A DNA stretch of 64,000 bases from Cycloclasticus sp. 46_120_T64 (GTDB lineage: Bacteria; Pseudomonadota; Gammaproteobacteria; Methylococcales; Cycloclasticaceae). The notes under the pieces are model-generated. The model was not told where the DNA came from. It saw only the letters and a list, made by a program, of their open reading frames with translations, and searched no databases. The stretch is taken from the NCBI GenBank assembly GCA_002162695.1, contig MAAM01000004.1, positions 273,795-337,794 of the forward strand, in the 5' to 3' direction. This document shows positions 54,087 to 62,922 of this stretch, piece after piece (the first letter of the stretch is position 1; the number at the start of each line of letters is the position of its first letter). Made by a program: the position numbers and the translations under genes.

Positions 54087-54533
54087 ATGTCTAATACTAC
54101 AGTCACGGCAAAGCAAGAGCGAAGTCAAACCAATATCTTGATCGCTGAGTTATTAGAGGAGCGTAAGGAGGTTTGGTCGGTGTATTGTGCGGTATCTGGA
54201 ATCGAGGATCGAGCTAACGATAAAAGCATGGAGGACTTGGTTCAAGAATTCTGCCAATTATCGGTCGATTATATTTCCTTGGGGCACTTTGGTGTTTACC
54301 AGCGTATCTTAGATGGCAAAGAACGGCGGAAGTCTATAGTGCTGGCCGCTGAGCGAATTTACCCGCTTATTTCTAAGGCCACCGAAGCCGTATTGGACTT
54401 TAATGATAAATACCAGAAACTAACACCGGCGATGATTTTGCACGACTTGGCTGATGACCTGTCGTTGGTGGGTGAGCACCTAGCAAATAGAATTGAGTGG
54501 GAGGATGAGCTCTTGGGTGAAATGCTTGCCTAG
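54087..54533 (+). CDS. rsd: Rsd/AlgQ anti-sigma-70 protein
   Basis: 148 residues, all helical. The family blocks LIAELLEERKEVWSVYC, DLVQEFCQLSVDYISLGHF and VYQRIL are present. Rsd binds free sigma-70 in stationary phase and shifts polymerase to other sigma factors; AlgQ also affects polysaccharide genes in Pseudomonas. Together with 6S RNA this window carries two sigma-70 dampers. Followed after seven bases by a Nudix gene. Confidence 0.92.
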   Translation: MSNTTVTAKQERSQTNILIAELLEERKEVWSVYCAVSGIEDRANDKSMEDLVQEFCQLSVDYISLGHFGVYQRILDGKERRKSIVLAAERIYPLISKATEAVLDFNDKYQKLTPAMILHDLADDLSLVGEHLANRIEWEDELLGEMLA

Positions 54534-54540
54534 GCCATTG

Positions 54541-55083
54541 ATGAAGTACTGCCCGCAGTGTGGCGAAGAAACACAGCGTAGCATCCCCGAGGGGGATAAC
54601 CGTCAACGTGACGTCTGCGCTTCCTGTGATAGCATCCATTACCAAAATCCACGAATTATCGCCGGCTGTATTCCCGTTTGGCAGGATAAAGTTCTCTTGT
54701 GTAAGCGTGCGATTAGCCCGCGCAAAGGTTATTGGACCTTGCCTGCGGGGTTTATGGAGCTCGAGGAAACGGTGGAGCAAGCGGCTATTCGTGAAACCCT
54801 AGAAGAAGCCGGTGCGGTGGTTGAAGCTGAAGAGCTGTATGCCTTATTCAATATTCCGCAAATTGGCCAGGTCTATATGATTTACCGCACGACGTTATTG
54901 AAGCCGGAGTTTGCTAGTGGGGTTGAAAGCTTAGAAACCCGCTTATTTTCGGAGGCTGAGATCCCTTGGGATGAGATGGCGTTCCCGGCGATGCGTTTAT
55001 CGCTAGAGTATTTCTTTAAAGATCGAGCAGATGGCTCTTTCTCTTTTAGGTCGACCGACCTTATCAGGCCCGCGTTACCTTAA
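54541..55083 (+). CDS. Zinc-ribbon Nudix hydrolase
   Basis: 180 residues from ATG 54541. An N-terminal zinc ribbon CPQCGEETQ...CASC (residues 4-28) precedes a Nudix domain with box AGFMELEETVEQAAIRETLE. The layout is that of NudC-like or ADP-ribose pyrophosphatases; substrate is uncertain. Confidence 0.85.
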   Translation: MKYCPQCGEETQRSIPEGDNRQRDVCASCDSIHYQNPRIIAGCIPVWQDKVLLCKRAISPRKGYWTLPAGFMELEETVEQAAIRETLEEAGAVVEAEELYALFNIPQIGQVYMIYRTTLLKPEFASGVESLETRLFSEAEIPWDEMAFPAMRLSLEYFFKDRADGSFSFRSTDLIRPALP

Positions 55084-55130
55084 GCAGCTTATTTTAAGAA
55101 AGCTTTACTGCTTGACTAAATATTAACCGA

Positions 55131-55742
55131 ATGACGGACTTTACCAACAAACTTGTGATGAAACGAGAACATATCATTCGCTCCTTAGCGGCCGCGGCCG
55201 AACCTGCTGATTGGAGTCACCAGCCACGTAAAGATGGTTTGCGTAACGCGGCGGTGTTGATTCCCTTGGTGCAGCGCGAGCAGTGGCATGTGTTGCTGAC
55301 TAAACGAACCGATCACCTGAATAATCACGCCGGCCAGGTGAGTTTTCCCGGCGGGCGGGCGGATGCGGTGGATTATTCGCCATTTGATACCGCCTTGCGT
55401 GAAACTGAAGAAGAGGTCGGTATTCAACGCAGCCTGATTGAAACGGTCGGGGTATTAGCCGCGCATAAAACGGTGACCGGCTTTAATGTTATTCCGGTGG
55501 TGGGGTTGGTTAAACCTGAATTTACCTTGGCGCTTGACTCTTTCGAAGTCGCAGAGGTGTTTGAGGTGCCGCTATCAACCTTAATGGATACCGCGCGTTA
55601 TCAACGGAAAGAAATTGAGTATCAAGGAGATGTCAGGTCTTACTGGGAGCTCATTTACCAAGAGTTTCGTATCTGGGGAGCGACTGCGGCGATGTTATAT
55701 AACTTGGTTAGCCGCTTGCAAGACTCTAGACATCTAGCCTAG
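55131..55742 (+). CDS. nudL: NudL-type coenzyme A pyrophosphatase
   Basis: 203 residues; a shorter start at the internal Met (residue 10) is possible. The CoA-specific extension HAGQVSFPGGRADAVDYSPF runs into Nudix box DTALRETEEEVGIQ. The family cleaves CoA and its derivatives to 4'-phosphopantetheine and adenosine diphosphate. Co-directional with the previous Nudix gene, convergent with yehS. Confidence 0.88.
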   Translation: MTDFTNKLVMKREHIIRSLAAAAEPADWSHQPRKDGLRNAAVLIPLVQREQWHVLLTKRTDHLNNHAGQVSFPGGRADAVDYSPFDTALRETEEEVGIQRSLIETVGVLAAHKTVTGFNVIPVVGLVKPEFTLALDSFEVAEVFEVPLSTLMDTARYQRKEIEYQGDVRSYWELIYQEFRIWGATAAMLYNLVSRLQDSRHLA

Positions 55743-55754
55743 AGTCTTTTGAGT

Positions 55755-56234
55755 TTATTCTTCGTCGGGGTCGGTGTTTGGGCGAACCTGTCTTTGCATA
55801 CTCTGCAAGAAGTTGCGTAACACTTGATCTTTACACGAGCGGAAGTGCTTGTGATCTGGGCGACGGAAAAACGCACTCAGTTCGTGTTTACTGATCACTA
55901 AGCCTGAAACGGCCAGCATCGTGAGCACGTCCTCGTTTTTTAAGTTAAGGGCTATTTTTAGTTTGCGTAATACGATGTTATTGTTTATTACTTTTTCGGC
56001 TACGGGTAGTGCGCCATCTTGCTTACCACGTTTTTCGATGATGAAGCCATTTAGAAAACTAGCAAACTGTACGTCGCCACAGCTGACGTAGTCCTCATGG
56101 TTGTCCTGCTTGAGCCAATTACTAATTTCTTCGCGATTTGTTTCATACTCCACGTGCTTGAAAATCTCGATCATTTTTGAATCGTTAAAGGCAAAGGTGT
56201 AGCGGATGCGGCGTAAAATATCGTTATTAGTCAC
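55755..56234 (-). CDS. yehS: YehS/DUF1456 family protein
   Basis: 159 residues from GTG 56234 (AGGA seven bases upstream). The protein is two copies of the DUF1456 repeat: NNDILRRIRYTFAF with MIEIF, and NNIVLRKLKIALNLKNEDVLTML. All helical, soluble; function unknown. Confidence 0.88.
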   Translation of the reverse strand: MTNNDILRRIRYTFAFNDSKMIEIFKHVEYETNREEISNWLKQDNHEDYVSCGDVQFASFLNGFIIEKRGKQDGALPVAEKVINNNIVLRKLKIALNLKNEDVLTMLAVSGLVISKHELSAFFRRPDHKHFRSCKDQVLRNFLQSMQRQVRPNTDPDEE

Positions 56235-56355
56235 GAGGTTTCCTAAAATAAGCGTTGAATATCGCGCAAGGGTAGCATTTTGTGCGGCAAACTGCCCATT
56301 ATTTTGGCGCAATAAGTGCGGAGCTGAATGAATTGTGGGCTGGCTAAGTTATTTT

Positions 56356-56877
56356 TTAGCGTCGTGCTGCCTGTTCTAGCTTTAGCAGTGTTCGTTTCGT
56401 CGCAAGTCCTCCGGCGTAACCACTTAATGCGCCATCGCTACCGATCACTCGGTGGCAGGGGACGAAAATGCTCAGCGCATTAGCGTTGTTGGCGTTTGCA
56501 ACAGCCCGCGCCGCCGAGGGTTTATTAATCTGCTGAGCGAGCTGCCGATAAGAAGTCGTCGAGCCGTATGGGATTTTTTGCAATCGCTGCCAAACGGCCT
56601 GTTGGAAATCGCTGCCTAACAGCAATAATGGCAGCTCAAAGACAGATTTTCCCCCAGCGAAATAAGCGTTGAGTTGTTTAATCGCTGAGTCGGTGGTGGC
56701 GCAAGTCTGCGGCTTATACTCGGCTTTTAAGTAACGTTGGATACGCTTATCAATACTGGCCCGGTTAGATCTTGTTAGCCAGTCGCATAGACACAGCGAA
56801 CTCTCATACGCGCCGAGCAATAAGGTGCCGTAGGGCGTTTTATGCTGTTGGGTGAGGATTGACGTGGTTTCTGGCAT
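56356..56877 (-). CDS. ogt: Methylated-DNA--protein-cysteine methyltransferase
   Basis: 173 residues. The acceptor Cys is in IFVPCHRVIGSDGALSGYAGG, and the helix-turn-helix WQRLQKIPYGSTTSYRQLA is intact. It takes methyl groups from O6-methylguanine in one suicidal step. Stand-alone Ogt form without an Ada domain. Confidence 0.93.
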   Translation of the reverse strand: MPETTSILTQQHKTPYGTLLLGAYESSLCLCDWLTRSNRASIDKRIQRYLKAEYKPQTCATTDSAIKQLNAYFAGGKSVFELPLLLLGSDFQQAVWQRLQKIPYGSTTSYRQLAQQINKPSAARAVANANNANALSIFVPCHRVIGSDGALSGYAGGLATKRTLLKLEQAARR

Positions 56878-56895
56878 GAGTGTTTGTAGCGTCCC

Positions 56896-57402
56896 TCAGC
56901 TTGCCTGCGGTGGTTTTTTCGGCTGCTGCTTTTTATAACCTTGTGGACGAATCGCGATGGTGTTTTTAATGACGGTACATATTTCACCATCGCTGCGTTG
57001 ATAATACATTTCAAAGGTTGGGGTGCTACGGCCCTTATTAGCTAAATCATCTCGAATCTGTTGCTCTAATTGCGGGCTCAGTTCGAAGTGTAAGGTGAGA
57101 TCGGTATTGGGCTGTTGTTGGAAGTCGAGGCTCAGTTCACGTGTCCAGATGGCGTAACCAGGGAAAATATGCGAGCAAGCGACAACCGCAATCGGGTCGG
57201 CCAACGATGCCTGGAAACCGCCAAAAACTCCGCCATAGTTGTTCATCGAAATGGCGGTTTGCGGCAATTTAATCTGAATGCTTCGCCAGTCCTTGCTGAG
57301 TTTGGTGACGCTAATGCGCATCAGCCAGAATGGTGGGTGTAGTTCTAAGCGTTTCGCCTCCGAGATAAAGGGGATGCGGGCGACAATATCTCTGAGGGTC
57401 AT
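56896..57402 (-). CDS. DUF4442 hotdog-fold protein
   Basis: 168 residues. A hotdog-type core (SMNNYGGVFGGFQASLADPIAVVAC and AIWTRELSLDFQQQPNTDL) matches the DUF4442 thioesterase-like group. No catalytic pair can be assigned with confidence. It overlaps the pepN stop by one base (TAATG), so the two are translationally coupled. Confidence 0.8.
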   Translation of the reverse strand: MTLRDIVARIPFISEAKRLELHPPFWLMRISVTKLSKDWRSIQIKLPQTAISMNNYGGVFGGFQASLADPIAVVACSHIFPGYAIWTRELSLDFQQQPNTDLTLHFELSPQLEQQIRDDLANKGRSTPTFEMYYQRSDGEICTVIKNTIAIRPQGYKKQQPKKPPQAS

Positions 57403-60005
57403 TAGGCTTCCAAGCTTCGGGTAACAATTTCCAATACATCTTTAGATAACGGTGTATGAGATCGTATGCGTTGCAGCTGTTGTTTCATTAATTGTTGGCG
57501 TGCGCGGTCAAACTTTTTCCAACGGCTCAGTGAATTGGCTAAGCGTGCGGCAACCTGTGGGTTGATAGCATCCAGCTCGATGATGTTGTCGGCGATAAAG
57601 GTGTAACCCGAGCCGTCAGCGGCGTGGAAGTGCAATGGGTTTGCCAAGGCGAACGCGGAGATGACGCTGCGTACTCGGTTGGGCGTTTTCATGTCGAAAT
57701 CGGTGTGTTTAAGCAGTTCCTTCACGCGTTTAAGTGCACCGGTGTTTTCACTACAGGCTTGCAGGCTAAACCATTTGTCGATAACGAGGTCTTCGTGCTG
57801 CCATTGTTGGTAAAAATGACTGAAGTAGGTACTATTCTGCTGGCTGTCGAGGTGGCTGAGTTGTTCTAACGCGGCCATTTGGTCGGTCATGTTTTGCGCC
57901 TTATTAAACTGCTCAGTAGATAAGTCGCTGTGCTCGGTGGGTAAGGCCATCAAGTAACTTAAACAGAGGTTTTTGAAACTTCGCTGAGCGATATCTTGGG
58001 CGTCAATACCGGCATCTGGCCGTTGGTTTGCTTGGTAGTTACTCAGCCAAAGCGTTTTAAACTCATGGGCGAGTGCTTGTTTAATCGCATGATGTGCTTG
58101 GTATAAAGCTTCTATGTCAACCTCGCTCATTTGTTCTGCCAAGTAGGCTTTCGCTGGCATGCTGAGTAGTAATGCTTGGTAGGCTAGGTCATCTAATGGC
58201 TGCTGCAATATGGCGCGAAAAGCGTGCAATAACGGCGCTGGCAGTTTGCTGATCGGCTGCTTGTTTTGGATCGAGTCTACCGCACTAAAGATTAATTCAC
58301 TTAAGACATTCTGCCCCGCTTCCCAGCGATTAAAAGGATCGTTGTCGTGTTGAAATAGGGTTATTTGTTGCTGCAGACTCAAGCTTTGCTGGAGTTTTAC
58401 CGGCGCTGAAAAGCCACGTAAGACAGATGGTATAGGCTCTTCATCAATATTCTCAAAACTAAAACTTTGCTGGTACTCGGTTAATTCTAGGGTGGCAGAT
58501 GGGGTATGTTCGCTACCATCGTTATTAATGAGCCCAACGACCACCGGGATATGAAAGGGCAGGTTCGCTGTTTTATTGTCGGAACTTTGTTTTAAGTGGA
58601 GTTGGTAGGTTTTGTTGAGGGCATCGTAGTGGCTGCTCACCTCGACGGTGGGGGTGCCCGCTTGGTGGTACCAGTGGGTGAATTGATCAAAACTAATATT
58701 ATTGGCGTCCTCTAAGGCCTTTACGAAGTCTTCGGTCGTGACGGCTTGCCCGTCGTGGCGCTCAAAATATAAGTCGCAACCTTTTCTAAAGCCGCTTTCG
58801 CCGAGTAGGGTGTGTAACATGCGTACGACTTCGGCACCTTTTTCATAAATGGTAAGGGTGTAGAAGTTGTTTATTTCTGCGTAGGCATCGGGCCGGATAG
58901 GGTGTGATAAGGGGCTGGCATCTTCTGCAAACTGATGGGTGCGCAGCATGTTGACGTCTTTGATGCGTTTTACCGCGGCGGATGTTTGATGCGCGGTAAA
59001 TTGTTGATCACGGAAGACGGTAAAACCTTCTTTTAAGCTGAGCTGGAACCAGTCGCGGCAGGTAACACGATTGCCTGACCAATTATGGAAATACTCGTGC
59101 CCAATCACCGCCTCAATGTTTTCAAAGTCGGTATCGGTGGCGGTCTTTTCACTGGCTAAGACGTACTTGGTGTTGAAAACATTGAGTCCCTTGTTTTCCA
59201 TCGCGCCCATATTGAAGTGGCTAACCGCAACAATCATATACAGGTCTAAGTCGTACTCGCGGCCAAAGGCTTCTTCATCCCAACGCATGGAGTTTTTGAG
59301 TGATTGCATGGCGTGCTGGGTTTTGGCTAGGTCACTTTGTTCAACGTAAATTTCCAGTGCAATGTCACGGCCTGAGCAGCTTGTGAAACTATCGTTCAAA
59401 CAAGCTAAATCACCCGCGACGATGGCAAACAAATAACACGGTTTTGGAAAAGGGTCGTGCCAGTTGGCGGTATGTTTATTGTCGGCGGCCTCGGTGGTTT
59501 GTAAACGATTGCCGTTGGACAGTAATACGGGGTACTTATCTTTATCAGCGCTCATGCTGACGCTAAAAATAGACATCACATCGGGGCGATCTAAATACCA
59601 AGTGATGCGCCTAAAACCTTCGGCTTCACATTGGGTGCATAACATGTCCTTTGATTCATACAGGCCGCTTAAGGCGGTATTGCTGGATGGTTTGATGCGA
59701 TTGTTTATCTCTAGTTTGCAGACATCGGGCAGATGTTTGATGGTCAGGCTACTGTCATCCAAGAAGTAGGCGCTTTCATTTAACCGTTCGCCATCTAAGT
59801 GAATATCAAGCAGTTCTAGCTCTTCGCCCATTAAAACTAAATCAGCGGTTTGATTGTCGCTGCTTGGGTTACGCTGGATACTCAAACACGAACTGACGCG
59901 GGTATCATCCGCGGATAAGTCAAAATGTAGTCTGGTATGGCTAATTAAGAACTCAGGAACGCGGTAATCTTTTAAGTAAATAGTTTGCTGTGCGGTGTTT
60001 GACAT
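57402..60005 (-). CDS. pepN: Aminopeptidase N
   Basis: 867 residues from ATG 60005 (E. coli 870); a longer start would run into the DUF423 gene. The GAMEN motif is in GAMENKGLNVF, and the zinc site HEYFHNWSGNRVTCRDW is followed by the third ligand Glu in LSLKEG. Removes N-terminal residues from peptides in the cytoplasm. Downstream of the DUF423 gene by ten bases. Confidence 0.95.
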   Translation of the reverse strand: MSNTAQQTIYLKDYRVPEFLISHTRLHFDLSADDTRVSSCLSIQRNPSSDNQTADLVLMGEELELLDIHLDGERLNESAYFLDDSSLTIKHLPDVCKLEINNRIKPSSNTALSGLYESKDMLCTQCEAEGFRRITWYLDRPDVMSIFSVSMSADKDKYPVLLSNGNRLQTTEAADNKHTANWHDPFPKPCYLFAIVAGDLACLNDSFTSCSGRDIALEIYVEQSDLAKTQHAMQSLKNSMRWDEEAFGREYDLDLYMIVAVSHFNMGAMENKGLNVFNTKYVLASEKTATDTDFENIEAVIGHEYFHNWSGNRVTCRDWFQLSLKEGFTVFRDQQFTAHQTSAAVKRIKDVNMLRTHQFAEDASPLSHPIRPDAYAEINNFYTLTIYEKGAEVVRMLHTLLGESGFRKGCDLYFERHDGQAVTTEDFVKALEDANNISFDQFTHWYHQAGTPTVEVSSHYDALNKTYQLHLKQSSDNKTANLPFHIPVVVGLINNDGSEHTPSATLELTEYQQSFSFENIDEEPIPSVLRGFSAPVKLQQSLSLQQQITLFQHDNDPFNRWEAGQNVLSELIFSAVDSIQNKQPISKLPAPLLHAFRAILQQPLDDLAYQALLLSMPAKAYLAEQMSEVDIEALYQAHHAIKQALAHEFKTLWLSNYQANQRPDAGIDAQDIAQRSFKNLCLSYLMALPTEHSDLSTEQFNKAQNMTDQMAALEQLSHLDSQQNSTYFSHFYQQWQHEDLVIDKWFSLQACSENTGALKRVKELLKHTDFDMKTPNRVRSVISAFALANPLHFHAADGSGYTFIADNIIELDAINPQVAARLANSLSRWKKFDRARQQLMKQQLQRIRSHTPLSKDVLEIVTRSLEA

Positions 60006-60015
60006 ATGAGAGGTG

Positions 60016-60390
60016 TTAATTAGATTTAATTGAAGCCGTCGCCAATAAAGCCCAAGCGACGAGTAAGCAGGCACCGCCGATAGGGGTGATGATACCGAGC
60101 ATTTTATAAGAGCTTAGACTGAGTGCGTATAAGCTGCCGGAAAATAAGGTGATGCCCGCGAGCATGAAATAAGCGGCTTTATTCAGTAAGGAACAGGTTT
60201 TCTGTTGTTGCAGTATGCCGATGATAAGCAGGCCGATGGCGTGCCACATTTGATAGTCCGCAGCGGTATGGAAAACCTGCAGCATCTCGGCGGATAAGGT
60301 GTTTTTCAGTCCGTGGGCACCAAAGGCGCCACAGGCGACGGCGAGGAAAGCCAGAATACTACCGCTGGTGATCGATAAGCGAGAAGACAT
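60016..60390 (-). CDS. DUF423 (YgdD) inner-membrane protein
   Basis: 124 residues with four hydrophobic helices. The family string ACGAFGAHGLKNTLS, then YQMWHAIGLL and SGSLYALSL are present. Function unknown. Confidence 0.9.
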   Translation of the reverse strand: MSSRLSITSGSILAFLAVACGAFGAHGLKNTLSAEMLQVFHTAADYQMWHAIGLLIIGILQQQKTCSLLNKAAYFMLAGITLFSGSLYALSLSSYKMLGIITPIGGACLLVAWALLATASIKSN

Positions 60391-60393
60391 GGT

Positions 60394-60918
60394 TTATTTT
60401 TCCAGCAGGCGTGGCATTACTTCGGCCAAATTACAGGGCCGGGTTCGATAATCGAGCTGTGCACTGATGAGTTTATCCCACGCCGTTTTGCAGGCACCGG
60501 ATGAGCCAGGGATACAGAAAATATAGTGTCCATTGGCGACCCCTGCAATGGCGCGTGATTGGATGGTTGAGGTGCCGATTTCATCATATGAAATGCTGCG
60601 GAAGACTTCACCAAACCCCGATAATTCCTTATCAAGTAAGGGTTGTACGGCTTCGGGGGTGCCGTCGCGGCCGGTGACACCGGTGCCGCCAGTGGTGATA
60701 ATTACGTTGATCTCTGGGTTGGCGATCCATGCTGACATTTTTGCTCTAATTTGATAAATGTCATCAATAATAATGGATTTTTCGGCGCAGTGATGGCCAG
60801 CAGAGGTGAGTCTTTCAACCAGTGTCTTACCTGAGGTGTCGGTTTCTTCGGTACGGGAATCTGAAACCACCATGACGGCGATATTAAGGGGGATAAGCTG
60901 GCGTTCGTTATTAGACAT
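60394..60918 (-). CDS. moaB: Molybdenum cofactor biosynthesis protein MoaB
   Basis: 174 residues. Molybdopterin-binding fold with INVIITTGGTGVTGRDGTPEA and a second motif IFCIPGSSGACKTAWDKL. MoaB relatives adenylylate molybdopterin or are inactive; the other moa genes are not nearby. Confidence 0.93.
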   Translation of the reverse strand: MSNNERQLIPLNIAVMVVSDSRTEETDTSGKTLVERLTSAGHHCAEKSIIIDDIYQIRAKMSAWIANPEINVIITTGGTGVTGRDGTPEAVQPLLDKELSGFGEVFRSISYDEIGTSTIQSRAIAGVANGHYIFCIPGSSGACKTAWDKLISAQLDYRTRPCNLAEVMPRLLEK

Positions 60919-60924
60919 ATTGAT

Positions 60925-62289
60925 TTATCGGATGATTAAAAAGAAAGCGTTATTATCGCGCAGCACATTAAGCAGGAGAGACTTTCGCCCCTTCGCCCGT
61001 TTAATAAGTTCGGCCGTATTGTGTATTGGCGCTCGGTTAGCTCGGGCAATGACATCACCTTTACGTAAACCATTGTTCCACGCGGGTGAATGAAGGTGGA
61101 TATCGATGACCTTGATGCCACCTTTAAGTTGCCGGTGACGATCGTTAGGCGATAGGTTGGCGAGTGTTGCGCCACTGAGCTGGTGGTGGGCTTGCGCGCC
61201 GTCAATACTGCTCAGCTGAACGGCACCGATGGTGATGTTGACGAGGTGTTGCTTGCCTTGGCGTAGAACCTGTAGGCTAGCGGTGTCACCAACACTGAGC
61301 AGGCCGAGCCTATTACGCAGATTAGAGCTGCTTTTAACGGCTTTACCGTTAACCTGTAAAATAATATCACCCGCGTATAAAGGGGCTTTTGCCGCAGGCG
61401 AGTCAGCAGCGACTTGGCTAATAATAACCCCGTGTTGTAAGTTTAAATTGAAGGCTTGTGCGAGCTCGTGGCTGAGGTCTTGTACGCTAATGCCGAGTTG
61501 ACCGCGATTCACTCGACCAAACTTAATGAGTTGCTCTTTTAGGCTAATCGCCATATTGCTGGGGATGGCAAAACCAATGCCGACATTACCACCACCCGGG
61601 GCAATAATTGCGGTATTAATGCCAATCAATTCCCCTCTTAAATTAATCAGTGCGCCACCGGAGTTGCCGGGGTTGATTGAGGCGTCGGTTTGAATGAAGT
61701 CTTCGTAACCTTCAATGCCGAGGCCGGAACGCCCTAAAGCGCTGATGATCCCCGAGGTGACTGTTTGCCCAAGGCCGAAAGGGTTACCAATAGCAAGTGC
61801 AAAGTCGCCGACGCGCAATTGGTCTGAGTCGGCAATTTTTAAATCAATTAAATTGTCGGCATTGATTTTAATGACCGCAACGTCTGATTCTGAGTCGCTG
61901 CCGACAAGTGTTGCACTAAAGGAGCGGCCATCACGTAAGGTCACGGTGATTTGGTCGGCCTTATCTATGACGTGATGATTGGTAATAATCAGGCCGTCTG
62001 CTGCATCAACGATGACCCCGGAGCCTAAACTTTGTGATGAGCGTTGTCTGGGTGGAGTGGGGTGTTGAAAAAAACGCTGAAACAGCGGGTCGTTCAGTAA
62101 CGGACTTTTACTTCGTTGCACCATGTTTTTGGTGGCGATATTGACCACCGCTGGGGTCACTTGCTCGAGAATGGGTGCCAAACTAGGCATGGCTTGTCCC
62201 GGCAGTACATTCGGTATGGCTGCTATTGCTTGGCCGTAAAGGGCGCTGAATAATAAAATGCCGAGAAGAAGTTTGTTGAGTATCAGCAT
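60925..62289 (-). CDS. degQ: DegQ/DegP-type periplasmic serine protease
   Basis: 454 residues. Signal peptide of about 23 residues, then the trypsin-like domain with the catalytic triad in TNHHVID (His), SESDVAVIKI (Asp) and INPGNSGGAL (Ser). Two PDZ domains follow (GQLGISVQDL and GIKVIDIHLHSPAWNNGL). The family degrades or refolds damaged envelope proteins. Confidence 0.93.
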   Translation of the reverse strand: MLILNKLLLGILLFSALYGQAIAAIPNVLPGQAMPSLAPILEQVTPAVVNIATKNMVQRSKSPLLNDPLFQRFFQHPTPPRQRSSQSLGSGVIVDAADGLIITNHHVIDKADQITVTLRDGRSFSATLVGSDSESDVAVIKINADNLIDLKIADSDQLRVGDFALAIGNPFGLGQTVTSGIISALGRSGLGIEGYEDFIQTDASINPGNSGGALINLRGELIGINTAIIAPGGGNVGIGFAIPSNMAISLKEQLIKFGRVNRGQLGISVQDLSHELAQAFNLNLQHGVIISQVAADSPAAKAPLYAGDIILQVNGKAVKSSSNLRNRLGLLSVGDTASLQVLRQGKQHLVNITIGAVQLSSIDGAQAHHQLSGATLANLSPNDRHRQLKGGIKVIDIHLHSPAWNNGLRKGDVIARANRAPIHNTAELIKRAKGRKSLLLNVLRDNNAFFLIIR

Positions 62290-62306
62290 GCGGTGTCTCT
62301 CCGTGG

Positions 62307-62726
62307 TTAATCGTCTAGGTCATCGGCATCAACTTGACCGCTCATGCGCCGGCGTAGATGCGACCAAGACATGCCGGTGGCTAGCAGCAGGCAGATAATG
62401 CTTTGCAGTATATAAGTCATTGCCGGAGTGTTATCGGTTGATACCAGCCCCCAATCGATAATCGCCCAGACAATACAGCCAAAAAAAGCTAGCGCTAAAC
62501 CGATGCCGATCGGTCCTAACGAGCGCAAGGTGGCACGAATAAAGACTACCCAACCAATTAATAAAGCTAAACCCGATAGCGCCATCAATGGGTTGATGTC
62601 GGTGAGATTTAACATCGCCCAGTGGTAATACGATAGGCCGGCGGGGTTGTAGCTAGCAAAGACCAATGCCAGTGCTGCACCGAAGCGAATGGAGAAGTTT
62701 GCCCATGAAAATTTATTGCTTTGCAA
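62307..62726 (-). CDS. DUF6524 membrane protein
   Basis: 139 residues with four membrane helices (FSIRFGAALALVFASYNPAG, a LSGLALLIGWVVF span, GIGLALAFFGCIVWAIIDW, and a last one near YILQSIICLLLATG) and an acidic tail. The family name is by recalled pattern; function unknown. Follows degQ's start by 17 bp upstream on the same strand. Confidence 0.7.
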   Translation of the reverse strand: MQSNKFSWANFSIRFGAALALVFASYNPAGLSYYHWAMLNLTDINPLMALSGLALLIGWVVFIRATLRSLGPIGIGLALAFFGCIVWAIIDWGLVSTDNTPAMTYILQSIICLLLATGMSWSHLRRRMSGQVDADDLDD

Positions 62727-62922
62727 TTGAAAGTCCTTTTTTTGCCGGTTTTATTGAGCTTTATTCTAACTGAAAAAGACGACATTGGAGGCGGCTTTGG
62801 AAAATACTCGGTTATCGTTTTTATATAAGCAATAATGACACGGACAAATTGAAATAATCTCGCCGCATTGGGCTACACTATAGTCTACAGAGCGGTGGTC
62901 ACCCTTTATTTAAACGAGTTAT
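62727..62922. other. Divergent promoter region
   Basis: Between DUF6524 (-) and the cyclic-nucleotide-binding gene (+). TTGAAA (62849-62854) and TACACT (62874-62879), 19 bp apart, may be the + promoter. No gene seen. Confidence 0.3.

Noticed and set aside
60006-60074. Longer start for pepN
   Set aside because: It would run into the 3' end of the DUF423 gene. The ATG at 60005 gives the standard length of about 867 residues.
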